The position numbers were made by a program, and so were the translations under genes. This document shows positions 1-6,667 of a stretch of 7,098 nt of DNA, one piece after another. Position 1 is the first letter of the stretch. Every line of letters starts with the position of its first letter. The DNA is from an uncultured Spirochaetaceae bacterium (GTDB taxonomy: Bacteria > Spirochaetota > Spirochaetia > Treponematales > Treponemataceae), in the NCBI GenBank assembly GCA_902796985.1, contig CADBRC010000278.1, forward strand, positions 1-7,098. The letters are read 5' to 3'. The notes beneath the pieces are model-generated. The model saw only the letters and a program-made list of their open reading frames with translations. It was not told where the DNA came from and made no database searches.

Positions 1-1
1 A

Positions 2-124
2 GCCGACTTTCTCGTCGCTGCCGAGGAACTGAGCCAGGAGGAATTCAACAGGAGCATCACCCCTCCAATCCTCAAAGACCAGTTCCTGAGCCTGCTGGAA
101 TATAATCTTCAGCAGTTGAGCTGA
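2..124 (+). CDS. 3' end of an unidentified protein gene, cut by the left edge
   Basis: An open frame enters from the left edge, with its first complete codon at base 2, and closes with TGA at 122-124. It gives 40 residues starting ADFLVAAEELSQEEF and ending LLEYNLQQLS. The visible part is charged and probably helical, without membrane segments or a motif I recognise. It cannot be assigned to a family from this tail. It runs towards queA, and the two stop codons are only 13 bases apart. That the frame is coding is inferred from its being open to the edge, from plausible residue composition, and from the convergent fit with queA. A fragment this short could be open by chance, so confidence is moderate. 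Confidence 0.55.
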   Translation, partial: ADFLVAAEELSQEEFNRSITPPILKDQFLSLLEYNLQQLS

Positions 125-130
125 ACTTTT
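108..130 (+). terminator. Weak hairpin with short T-run at the end of the left-edge gene
   Basis: TTCAGC (108-113) pairs with GCTGAA (120-125) around a six-base loop, and CTTTT follows at 126-130. The hairpin overlaps the stop codon of the plus-strand gene. A six-pair stem with three G-C pairs and only four T is weak for intrinsic termination. It is offered as a candidate because nothing better lies between the two convergent genes. On the minus strand, after queA, the same stem is not followed by a clean T-run. Confidence 0.3.
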
Positions 131-137
131 GCCGAAA

Positions 138-1190
138 TCACTTTATCAGCATTGCATCTCCATATGAGAAGAAACGGTAGCGCTCCTGCACCGCAGCCTG
201 ATATGCGTTCAGTATGTTCTCCCTCCCGGCGAACGCGCTGACCAGCATTATCAGCGTGGACTCGGGCGTATGAAAGTTCGTGAACATCTGATCCACAACC
301 TTAAAGCGGTAGCCGGGGTACATGAAGATGCTCGTCCGGCCGGTTCCTCCACGCACCATACCGTTTTCATCGCTTGCGCTCTCCAGGGTCCTGACGCTCG
401 TCGTACCGACGGCAAGGATTTTGCGTCCGTCTGCCCTGGCTTTGTTTATGCGGTCGGCAACATCGTAGGGCACAGTATAAACTTCTTCGTGCATTTTGTG
501 TTCTTCGATGTCGTCCACGCGGACCGGCAGGAAAGTACCGAGACCAACATGCAGAGTCAGCCATTCCAGCTCAACGCCCTTCGCTTTCAGCGATGCAAGC
601 ATCTCTTCGGTAAAGTGCAGCCCGGCCGTAGGGCATGCCGCGCTTCCCGTCTCTTTGGCATAAACCGTCTGGTAACGCTCGCTGTCTATGTCGCAGTCCT
701 CCCGCCTGATATAAGGAGGCAGGGGTATATGACCGTTCCTCTCAAACCAGTCTTCTGTCAGGCGAAAAGGAAAGCGTATGGTGCGGAACTCAGTCCCGGC
801 GTTGTCCGCGTCGTCCAAAATCACTCCCTCCGACCCGTCCGGGAAGCGGTAGACTGATTCCGGCTTGACCTTCTTGGCCCCCTTCACCATCGTGTTCCAG
901 GCATCCCCGTCCGGTCCCGTCTGGTTCAGGAACATGAACTCCTGCTCGCGCCCGTCCTGTCCCCCGTCCAGAACCCTGATTCCGTAACAGCGGCTCCGGC
1001 GGACGCGGCTGTTGTTAAACACCATCAGGGTACCGTCGTCTATCAGGGACGGCAGGTCGGCCATGACGTGATGTTCAACAGCTCCGCTCTCTTTCCCGAG
1101 CAGCATCAGCCGGTCGTTGCCCCGTTCCGTGCAAGGCTTCTGCGCAATAAGCTCCTGTGGCAAGTCAAAATAAAAGTCGCTGGTCTTCAT
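138..1190 (-). CDS. queA: S-adenosylmethionine:tRNA ribosyltransferase-isomerase QueA
   Basis: QueA transfers and isomerises the ribose part of S-adenosylmethionine onto 7-aminomethyl-7-deazaguanine at the tRNA wobble position (tRNAs with GUN anticodons). This gives epoxyqueuosine, the penultimate step of queuosine synthesis, in the cytoplasm. The 350-residue protein has normal family length and hallmark blocks in order: GHIPLPPYI (153-161), ERYQTVYA (171-178), PTAGLHFT (187-194), LHVGLGTF (213-220), [12 protein letters not shown] (260-271), [10 protein letters not shown] (304-313) and [12 protein letters not shown] (338-349). The ATG at 1188-1190 is chosen because it yields the usual MKTSDFYF start and follows a purine-rich ribosome site. 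A TTG at 1209-1211 would add seven residues. It is the last operon gene, overlapping the end of ruvB by 26 bases. Cys186 stands where I remember the family usually having Ala before PTAGLHF. No tgt gene is visible. Confidence 0.97.
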   Translation of the reverse strand: MKTSDFYFDLPQELIAQKPCTERGNDRLMLLGKESGAVEHHVMADLPSLIDDGTLMVFNNSRVRRSRCYGIRVLDGGQDGREQEFMFLNQTGPDGDAWNTMVKGAKKVKPESVYRFPDGSEGVILDDADNAGTEFRTIRFPFRLTEDWFERNGHIPLPPYIRREDCDIDSERYQTVYAKETGSAACPTAGLHFTEEMLASLKAKGVELEWLTLHVGLGTFLPVRVDDIEEHKMHEEVYTVPYDVADRINKARADGRKILAVGTTSVRTLESASDENGMVRGGTGRTSIFMYPGYRFKVVDQMFTNFHTPESTLIMLVSAFAGRENILNAYQAAVQERYRFFSYGDAMLIK

Positions 1191-2316
1191 CTCCCCCTCC
1201 CCTCTTTTCAATTCCCAGATGTTTGTATGCGCGCTCGGTCACAACCCTGCCCCGGGGCGTCCGCTGGAGCAGGCCGCACTGTATCAGATACGGCTCGTAA
1301 TAGTCTTCAAGCGTGTCCTGACTTTCCCCGATTGAAATTGCAAGGGTCTCCGCGCCGACCGGCCCGCCGGAAAAGTTGTTTATGATGGATGACAGAATCT
1401 CCCTGTCGTAGCGTTCCAGTCCGAGAGAGTCTATGCCAAGTCTGGCAAGACCGTCCTCAACGATTTTCCGCGTTATGACCGGACTGCCCGCAACCTGGGC
1501 AAAATCCCGCATCCGGCGCAAAATACGGTTTGCTATGCGGGGAGTGCCGCGGGAACAGGAGGCCATCAGCATGGAGGCATCCTCATCCGCAGTCACGCTC
1601 AGTATGGAGGCGGACCTTCTGATAATCGAAGCAAGCTCCTCATTCGTATAGAAATTAAAGCGCTGCACGATTCCGAAGCGGCTGATAAGCGGGGATGAGA
1701 CCATTCCCGCCTTGGTCGTCGCACCCACAAGGGTGAAGCGGGGTATGGGTATCCTGACCGTACGGGCAGCCGCCCCCTGCCCTATCACCCAGTCAAGCTC
1801 GAAGTCTTCCATAGCGATATAGAGCATCTCTTCAATCGCGGGCTTGAGACGGTGTATCTCATCTATGAAAAAGACCGTCCGTTCCGTTATGGTAGAAAGG
1901 ATTCCCGCGAGGTCCTTGGGTTTGTCCAGTGCAGGCGCGCTCGTCACCTTAAATTCCACGCCAAGCTCGGCGGCGGTAATCTGCGCGAGCGTCGTCTTGC
2001 CCAGTCCGGGCGGACCTATCAGAAAGAGGTGGTCAAGCGCCTCCTTCCGGTCGCGGGCAGCATTGACAAACACCGAAAGGTTTTCTTTTATTGCACTCTG
2101 TCCCTGAAATTCCTTCAGGCTCTTAGGACGGAGACTTCTCTCCTGTGCATCGTCATCGCTTACCTCATCGGCACGGACGATATGCGATGCCCCCTCAGAA
2201 AGGCTCCGGGATGCCTGGGCAGACAGCTGGGCAACGATGTTCATGTCATCGGCCTCAGCTTCCTTTGCTCCCTTAGGCCGTGAGTAGGGGCTTTTTGCCG
2301 TTACGCTTTTGTTCAT
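1165..2316 (-). CDS. ruvB: Holliday junction branch-migration ATPase RuvB
   Basis: RuvB is the AAA+ motor that forms hexameric rings on DNA arms next to RuvA and drives branch migration in recombinational repair. In this 383-residue protein I see Walker [10 protein letters not shown] (101-109), Walker [10 protein letters not shown] (149-157), sensor 1 GATTKAG (198-204), an arginine-finger candidate Arg213 in SRFG, and the sensor 2 block [16 protein letters not shown] (256-271). The C-terminal winged helix ends with [17 protein letters not shown] (341-357). Everything needed for activity seems present. The start ATG (2314-2316) overlaps the ruvA stop as ATGA and has GGAG eight bases upstream. 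Compared with E. coli RuvB (336 residues, Walker A near 60), about 40 residues are added at the N-terminus and a short Gly-rich acidic tail at the C-terminus. Met25 is a possible later start with a poorer ribosome site. No ruvC is in the window. Confidence 0.98.
   Translation of the reverse strand: MNKSVTAKSPYSRPKGAKEAEADDMNIVAQLSAQASRSLSEGASHIVRADEVSDDDAQERSLRPKSLKEFQGQSAIKENLSVFVNAARDRKEALDHLFLIGPPGLGKTTLAQITAAELGVEFKVTSAPALDKPKDLAGILSTITERTVFFIDEIHRLKPAIEEMLYIAMEDFELDWVIGQGAAARTVRIPIPRFTLVGATTKAGMVSSPLISRFGIVQRFNFYTNEELASIIRRSASILSVTADEDASMLMASCSRGTPRIANRILRRMRDFAQVAGSPVITRKIVEDGLARLGIDSLGLERYDREILSSIINNFSGGPVGAETLAISIGESQDTLEDYYEPYLIQCGLLQRTPRGRVVTERAYKHLGIEKRGGGDEDQRLLF
1191..1204 (-). 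promoter_or_regulatory. queA ribosome-binding site inside the ruvB 3' end
   Basis: On the minus strand the bases before the queA ATG read GAGGGGAGGGGGAG, a strong purine-rich Shine-Dalgarno tract. The same bases are read in the ruvB frame as its Gly-rich tail (R-G-G-G-D-E). The site decides the queA start in favour of the ATG at 1188-1190. The alternative TTG at 1209-1211 lies upstream of the tract. Confidence 0.7.
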
Positions 2317-2936
2317 CTGGCCATCTCCACGAGGGCCTTACGGAAAAGCTGGTCTTCTCTCTGTGACTGACTGAGCGCAGAGAAAGCCTCATCCTTGGAA
2401 AGCTCCTCCACGAGCCGGGCAATGGTCTGCTCTGCGCTGTGCTTGTCATGGCCCATATCAACGAGTGCCCCGATTACGTCAGCATACGGAGATTTCGCTG
2501 CGGCAGCAGGAACAGCTCCTCCCCTGTCTTCCGAGAGGGTAAGCTTTCCCTTGAGCTGAAGCAGCATTTTGGCTGCGGTCTTCTTGCCGACACCGGGCAC
2601 TTTCTGCAAAGCATCCAGGTTCCCTTCGTCCAGAATCTTCACCAGCTGGACAGATGAGACAGATCCCATAATCTTAAGCGCACCCTTGGGACCTATGCCG
2701 TCAACCTTGAGCAAGTCAAAGAAAAGGGAACGCTCCCCCGCACTTACGAAGCCATAGAGGTTCATCAGGGCATCCGTGTGCTGAAGCCATGTATAAACCC
2801 GTCCCGTCTCGCCGACAGGCGGCAGGGACTGAATGCTGGTATCAGGACAAAGGATTTCCCACTCTATGCCATGAGTGTCCAGACAGATTTTCTGGACGGA
2901 TTTTTCCGTTATAATGCCGGTCAGGCTGTTGAACAT
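2313..2936 (-). CDS. ruvA: Holliday junction-binding protein RuvA
   Basis: RuvA tetramers bind the four-way junction and load RuvB rings. The 207-residue length is typical. An N-terminal OB-fold covers about residues 1-62 ([12 protein letters not shown] onward, with LYGF at its end). Two helix-hairpin-helix motifs follow, around [13 protein letters not shown] (78-90) and [18 protein letters not shown] (113-130). A low-complexity linker with several Ala (about 140-148) leads to the C-terminal RuvB-contacting domain (150-207, [20 protein letters not shown]). The ATG at 2934-2936 has AGGCGG (2944-2949, complement strand) seven bases upstream, a good ribosome site. It begins 14 bases after the upstream hypothetical gene and overlaps ruvB by four bases, so translation of the pair is probably coupled. 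Nothing is missing or truncated. Confidence 0.97.
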   Translation of the reverse strand: MFNSLTGIITEKSVQKICLDTHGIEWEILCPDTSIQSLPPVGETGRVYTWLQHTDALMNLYGFVSAGERSLFFDLLKVDGIGPKGALKIMGSVSSVQLVKILDEGNLDALQKVPGVGKKTAAKMLLQLKGKLTLSEDRGGAVPAAAAKSPYADVIGALVDMGHDKHSAEQTIARLVEELSKDEAFSALSQSQREDQLFRKALVEMAR

Positions 2937-2950
2937 TGCTTTGCCGCCTA

Positions 2951-4516
2951 TTAAAAGCTGTCCAGCAAGGCAATGAAGGTTGACAAGCGGGTCGTTGCTT
3001 CGGTCAGGGTTTTCAATGCAGGCTCCCTGAGGTACTCGTCCACGTTGTTCCAGTTCTTGACGATTGACGGGCTGATGGACTTCTTGTCCTCCAGAAGGTC
3101 AGAAAGCTTCCGGAGCGTTCCCCGGAGAATGCCCAATCCTACATCCAGCTGGTCCGAAAACTGCTTGTTCACATTGCAAACCTCGGCATACAGCTTTTCG
3201 GCAGCATCAGACGATCTTGGGGCAGCATCTGCCAGCATCGCTATCTTGTAGCCGTTGGGGAAGCCCTGCCCCAGTTCCATATCCAGCTTATTTATCTCGT
3301 CATCGGTCGCAAGCATCTTATGATACTCCGCCGAAAATTTTGCAGTATAGTCGCCCCCGTGAATCTCGGCACGGACAGCGAAATTTTCCACGAACTCAAG
3401 GAGCTTCTTGCCAAGGTATGCAGCCACAAGGGAATGGAAGAACTTCACCTGCAGGCACTTGGTATAAGAAATCTGCTTACCGTCGTCCAGATTGACCTGC
3501 AAACCCTCCAGAATCTCCGAAGAATCCTCCGTATAGTTCTGCAGCTCCAGAATTTCAGCCCCGCCGAAAATCTCCTTCATCTGAATTTCAAGCAGCTCGT
3601 TCTTCTTCTTTGTGTCTATTTCCTGCAGGGTCTCCTCCATGTCATGGGAAAGCTCATCCATATAAGCCTTTACAATGTCCTCGGCCGGGAAACTGGAAGA
3701 AGCGGTATATGACGGGTCGTGCAGAAGCAGCTTGCCGAAATTCATGAAAACGGAGAGCGAGTTCATCTTAAGCAGCTTGTCATGCAGATCCTCCAGCTTC
3801 TTGTCGTCAAAGCCCTTGAATCCGGGCAGGGTGGCAATAAACTCCAGCTGCGCCGTCCAGTCATCCACACAGAGCAGGTTCACGGCGGCGGTAAGGAAGT
3901 CGGGGACGATATCTATGGCAGATTTCTTGCCAATCTGGCCGAAGCTCAGATGAGGGATAAACTTATGCTCTTCCAAATCGGGCTTGAAGCGCCGGAGGAT
4001 GATATAGTAGTCAATCGTACAGAACTGTTTGAGTGTGACCACGGAGTTGTACATCGCGTTGGCCTTGCCCGCCAGCTCCTTGCTAAAAATTGCCGTCAAA
4101 CTGTCAAAAGTCTTGTGGGCATACTCCTTGAGGGCAGGGACCTCCATGCTCTTTCCCTTCTCCTCCAGGCTCTCCTCCGAGATAGCTTCAATGAGCTGGT
4201 CTATCTTTTCTGTCTTGAAATACTCAATGACTGCATGAGAATAATATTTATCTGCCGTATTCTCAAGAAAAAACTCCCTCAGGGGATCTACAATCTCGTA
4301 CACTTCATAGATGAATGAAGCAAAAGGCGAGAGAAGCCTGTCCTTGCTGAACTTGTAAAAACGGTAGCCCGTCTTGTTCAGCTGTTTCTGAACCGCCTGA
4401 AGCTCCTTTCGCTGGGGGTCGCTTTCCCGACCGAGGATAAAGTCCAAAAGGGCCGTCAGGAAATTTCCGCCGCCTGAAGCCGGACGCTCCTCGCTCTTTG
4501 TATCTAAATCTGCCAT
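2951..4516 (-). CDS. Uncharacterised 521-residue helical cytosolic protein, first gene of the ruvAB-queA operon
   Basis: I do not recognise a characterised function. The protein has no signal peptide and no clear membrane segment. It is rich in Lys, Glu, Leu, Phe and Tyr and looks almost wholly alpha-helical. After a flexible Gly/Ser-rich start (1-17) comes a hydrophobic-basic block, LLDFILGRESDPQRKEL (23-39), then a Tyr/Phe-rich stretch, YRFYKFSKDRLLSPFASFIY (51-70). A strongly charged segment at 287-315 (DELSHDMEETLQEIDTKKK) may form a coiled coil. No nucleotide-binding, nuclease, helicase or metal motif is visible. It resembles the spirochaete-restricted families of unknown function (possibly the DUF5312 type, from memory and unsure). 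Start ATG 4514-4516 lacks a Shine-Dalgarno sequence and sits just below a strong promoter, so a near-leaderless start is likely. ruvA follows after 14 bases, so co-transcription with the junction motor is expected, but a shared function is only inference. Confidence 0.9.
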   Translation of the reverse strand: MADLDTKSEERPASGGGNFLTALLDFILGRESDPQRKELQAVQKQLNKTGYRFYKFSKDRLLSPFASFIYEVYEIVDPLREFFLENTADKYYSHAVIEYFKTEKIDQLIEAISEESLEEKGKSMEVPALKEYAHKTFDSLTAIFSKELAGKANAMYNSVVTLKQFCTIDYYIILRRFKPDLEEHKFIPHLSFGQIGKKSAIDIVPDFLTAAVNLLCVDDWTAQLEFIATLPGFKGFDDKKLEDLHDKLLKMNSLSVFMNFGKLLLHDPSYTASSSFPAEDIVKAYMDELSHDMEETLQEIDTKKKNELLEIQMKEIFGGAEILELQNYTEDSSEILEGLQVNLDDGKQISYTKCLQVKFFHSLVAAYLGKKLLEFVENFAVRAEIHGGDYTAKFSAEYHKMLATDDEINKLDMELGQGFPNGYKIAMLADAAPRSSDAAEKLYAEVCNVNKQFSDQLDVGLGILRGTLRKLSDLLEDKKSISPSIVKNWNNVDEYLREPALKTLTEATTRLSTFIALLDSF

Positions 4517-4525
4517 AGTAGTTCA

Positions 4526-4554
4526 ATTATCTATTATAAAGCGGGTCTTGTCAA
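4526..4554 (-). promoter_or_regulatory. Sigma-70-type promoter of the hypothetical-ruvA-ruvB-queA operon
   Basis: On the minus strand a perfect -35 box TTGACA (4549-4554) is separated by exactly 17 bases from GATAAT (4526-4531), five of six matches to the -10 consensus. Transcription should begin near 4517-4520, leaving about one to four bases before the ATG at 4516. A second perfect -10, TATAAT (4533-4538), overlaps the spacer. Its own -35 at 17 bases would be TTGGGG (4556-4561), half matching, with a start near 4525-4527. Either reading gives a leader of about ten bases or less. Confidence 0.65.
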
Positions 4555-4579
4555 ACCCCAAAGCCCCTCGCCCCCAATA

Positions 4580-4608
4580 TAGACGTTTATCGATTCCTAT
4601 GGTACACT
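4580..4608 (+). promoter_or_regulatory. Candidate extended -10 promoter for the EAL-domain gene
   Basis: TAGACG (4580-4585, four of six to the -35 consensus) stands 17 bases before TACACT (4603-4608, four of six to -10). A TG one base upstream of the -10 box (4600-4601) makes it an extended -10 element. The predicted start near 4614-4616 leaves about 20 bases of leader, enough for the ribosome site at 4622-4627. The two boxes are imperfect, so this is a reasonable but weak call. The promoter is divergent from the operon promoter in the same 120-base gap. Confidence 0.4.
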
Positions 4609-4621
4609 AACGGTCACTGAC

Positions 4622-4627
4622 AGGGAG
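4622..4627 (+). promoter_or_regulatory. Ribosome-binding site supporting a GTG start
   Basis: AGGGAG lies nine bases before GTG at 4637-4639. It decides the start of the EAL gene: no upstream in-frame ATG competes, and the first predicted membrane helix begins right after this codon. Confidence 0.65.
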
Positions 4628-4636
4628 CCTCTACAA

Positions 4637-6589
4637 GTGAAAAGTATCCTCGTGTTCAACTACGTAGCAATTTTTGTGTATGCGGCCATCCTCTTTTCCA
4701 TATATTACCGGAAAATGTTCAAGGGCATCGAGAACCGGGCCTTCCTGCGCGTCATCTGGCTCTGCCTCGTCTCCACCATGCTGGACATCCTGATGTACTG
4801 GTCGTTCGTCCTGATCCACCGCTTTTCGTTCGGACTCGCCGTCGCCCATATCGTTACCTACAGCTACCTGTTTGTCCGGCAGTTCATCATGCTCACCTAT
4901 ATCATCCTGATCTTCGTCCAGACCGACAGCATCTTCAAGCTGAAGAAAAAGGCATACCGGATCGCCCTCATCGCTCCACTGATCACCCTTCACCTGGTCA
5001 TACTGTCAAACCTCTTCACCCACCAACTGTTCACGATAACGCCGGAAGACTACTACCAGAGGGGACCGCACATGTACGTCCTGTACGGCATCGGAATGGG
5101 CTACAGCATCTTCGGCTTCGTCTGCCTTTGCAAAATGCGCCGCTATCTGGGAAGGGTCAAATGGCTGACGATGACCTCAACCTACATCGTCGACTTCCTC
5201 TGCGCGCTCTCCCAGTCCCTGAATGCCGACTACCTGCTGGAAATGATTTCCTCCGCCATCACGCTCCTTCTGGTACACCTCATCGTCTACCGCCCCGAGG
5301 AAATGTTCGACTCCGACACCGGACTGTACACGAAGGAAGCCCTCAGGAAGCAGCTGTCCAACCTCAAACTGTCGGGCAGGAGCGCGACGCTCCTCGTCAT
5401 AAACTTCGCCAACGCCCCCGAGGCACGGAACTACTTCGGCGACGAGAAGTTCTGCAACTTCATCAAGCAGACCGAGAATCAGATAGCCCAGATCATCAGC
5501 GAGATAAACGGTTACAAGCTGTACTACCACTCGGCGGGAAGCATTCAGGTCGTCTTTAGCCAGGGCGGAGTGGACATAGAGAAGAACCACCCGGAGCTCA
5601 TCGACATGTGGCGGAACCTGATGAACGACAGCTACGCCGCCATACTGGATCCCAAGCTCTGCCTGCTGGAGTTTCCCCGGGACTTCTCCAACATCGACAG
5701 CCTGCTGCAGTTCTGCCGCTTCTTCCAGCGCTACCTCAAGCCGGGACAGCTCCTGCTCAAGGCGGATGAAGTCATCAAAGACAAAAACTTCCGCCTGCTG
5801 GAAAACATTTCGGACATCATAACCAAGGGCATCGAGGACGGCAACTTTGAAATGTACTACCAGCCGATATTCGACCTCAAGCAGAAACGCTTCTCCTCCG
5901 CCGAGGCCCTGATCCGGCTGAACGACCCCCAGCACGGATTCATCCCGCCCGACATGTTCATCCCGACGGCGGAAAGCACCGGCCTGATCATCCCCGTCGG
6001 GAACTTCGTCCTGGAGAGCATCTTCAAATTCGTGACGATTCCCGACTTCATGGATCTCGGCCTGCACTACATCGAGCTGAACCTGTCGGTGGAGCAGCTT
6101 CTGCAGAAGGACCTCGTCAGCAAGATAAACCAGCTGCAGGCAAAATACGGCACGCCTTCCGAACGGATCAACATGGAAATTACCGAATCGATGGCCGACA
6201 TGCATTCCATGACCGGCTACAACAATGTGGAGACCCTGCTCAAGAAGAACTATTCGTTCTCCCTGGACGACTACGGAACAGGTTATTCAAACATAAAGCG
6301 GGCGATTGACCTGCCGCTCAGCCTGGTCAAGATTGACAAGAGTATCGTGGACATCGTGGAAACCCCCTCCGGCAAATCGATCATACGGAACACCATCGCA
6401 ATGATGCACGATGTCGGCTTCAAAATCGTCTGCGAAGGCGTGGAAACGGAACAGCAATACCGCATACTCGAGGAACTGGACTGCGACTTCATTCAGGGAT
6501 TCTACTTTGCCCGTCCAATGAAGAAAGAAGAATTCCTCAAATTCCTTCAGGAAAAGAACCGCCCGGCGGGGATTGGGAACAAAAACTAA
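4637..6589 (+). CDS. Membrane EAL-domain protein with degenerate GGDEF, probable cyclic-di-GMP phosphodiesterase
   Basis: Probably hydrolyses cyclic-di-GMP to pGpG at the membrane. About seven hydrophobic helices occupy residues 4-24, 37-57, 70-95, 109-128, 147-166, 176-195 and 201-218. Basic loops (25-34, 101-108, 167-175) suggest the N-terminus outside and the catalytic part in the cytoplasm. A GGDEF-like fold starts at DTGLYTKEAL (227-236), but the signature position reads HSAGSIQV (298-305), so cyclase activity is almost certainly lost. The EAL domain (about 393-640) keeps QP (409-410), EAL (423-425), Asn482, Glu514, DDYGTGYS (544-551), Lys565, EGVET (600-604) and Gln620. These are the metal-binding and catalytic positions known for active enzymes. 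The GTG start has a good ribosome site. It stands alone, divergent from the ruv operon and convergent with rpsD. The membrane region matches no sensor family I can name, so the stimulus is unknown. Confidence 0.93.
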   Translation: MKSILVFNYVAIFVYAAILFSIYYRKMFKGIENRAFLRVIWLCLVSTMLDILMYWSFVLIHRFSFGLAVAHIVTYSYLFVRQFIMLTYIILIFVQTDSIFKLKKKAYRIALIAPLITLHLVILSNLFTHQLFTITPEDYYQRGPHMYVLYGIGMGYSIFGFVCLCKMRRYLGRVKWLTMTSTYIVDFLCALSQSLNADYLLEMISSAITLLLVHLIVYRPEEMFDSDTGLYTKEALRKQLSNLKLSGRSATLLVINFANAPEARNYFGDEKFCNFIKQTENQIAQIISEINGYKLYYHSAGSIQVVFSQGGVDIEKNHPELIDMWRNLMNDSYAAILDPKLCLLEFPRDFSNIDSLLQFCRFFQRYLKPGQLLLKADEVIKDKNFRLLENISDIITKGIEDGNFEMYYQPIFDLKQKRFSSAEALIRLNDPQHGFIPPDMFIPTAESTGLIIPVGNFVLESIFKFVTIPDFMDLGLHYIELNLSVEQLLQKDLVSKINQLQAKYGTPSERINMEITESMADMHSMTGYNNVETLLKKNYSFSLDDYGTGYSNIKRAIDLPLSLVKIDKSIVDIVETPSGKSIIRNTIAMMHDVGFKIVCEGVETEQQYRILEELDCDFIQGFYFARPMKKEEFLKFLQEKNRPAGIGNKN

Positions 6590-6631
6590 AGGGCGGAAAG
6601 CCCGGTCCTTTCTGCACCGAACTTTCCGCCC
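6581..6631 (-). terminator. Intrinsic terminator of rpsD, overlapping the end of the EAL gene
   Basis: A perfect ten-pair stem joins 6591-6600 (GGGCGGAAAG) and 6622-6631 (CTTTCCGCCC) around a 21-base loop. Read on the minus strand it is followed directly by TTTAGTTTTT (6581-6590), a proper T-run, so it should end rpsD transcription. On the plus strand no T-run follows, so the hairpin is less likely to terminate the EAL gene. The T-run covers the last codons and the TAA stop (6587-6589) of the EAL gene. Confidence 0.7.
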
Positions 6632-6638
6632 CCATCAA

Positions 6639-6664
6639 GCAGTGAGCTTAAGCTGCTTTACTGC
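6639..6664. repeat. Imperfect inverted repeat just after the rpsD stop codon
   Basis: GCAGT (6639-6643) pairs with ACTGC (6660-6664) and encloses the ten-base palindrome AGCTTAAGCT (6645-6654). It ends three bases from the rpsD stop codon and could form a small stem in the rpsD 3' untranslated region, before the terminator. No T-run follows on either strand, so it is not a terminator by itself. Its role is unknown and it may be fortuitous. Confidence 0.35.
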
Positions 6665-6667
6665 AAA

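Noticed and set aside
270..857. Open frame of 195 codons on the plus strand, opposite queA
   Set aside because: QueA motifs cover the whole region on the other strand, so this is a chance antisense frame.
1191..1211. Upstream TTG start for queA adding seven residues
   Set aside because: It would place the purine-rich ribosome site inside the coding region and add residues not usual for QueA. The ATG at 1188-1190 fits both the family start and the site.
3719..4318. Open frame of 199 codons on the plus strand, opposite the 521-residue gene
   Set aside because: It lies wholly inside the minus-strand gene that joins the operon. There is no recognisable motif or ribosome site, so it is an antisense shadow.
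5177..6205. Long open frame of 342 codons on the minus strand, opposite the EAL gene
   Set aside because: Its translation is rich in Val, Leu, Glu, Asp and Gln repeats with no fold-like pattern. It is a mirror of the strong codon bias of the EAL gene, whose conserved domains fix the true frame.
4637..6589. Possible horizontal transfer of the EAL gene because of its C- and G-rich third codon positions
   Set aside because: By eye its base composition is close to that of queA and ruvB, and no flanking repeats, integrase or tRNA gene are present.
6631..6667. Second terminator for the EAL gene formed by the inverted repeat after the first hairpin
   Set aside because: The stem is short and imperfect and no T-run follows it on the plus strand, so it was kept only as an inverted repeat.
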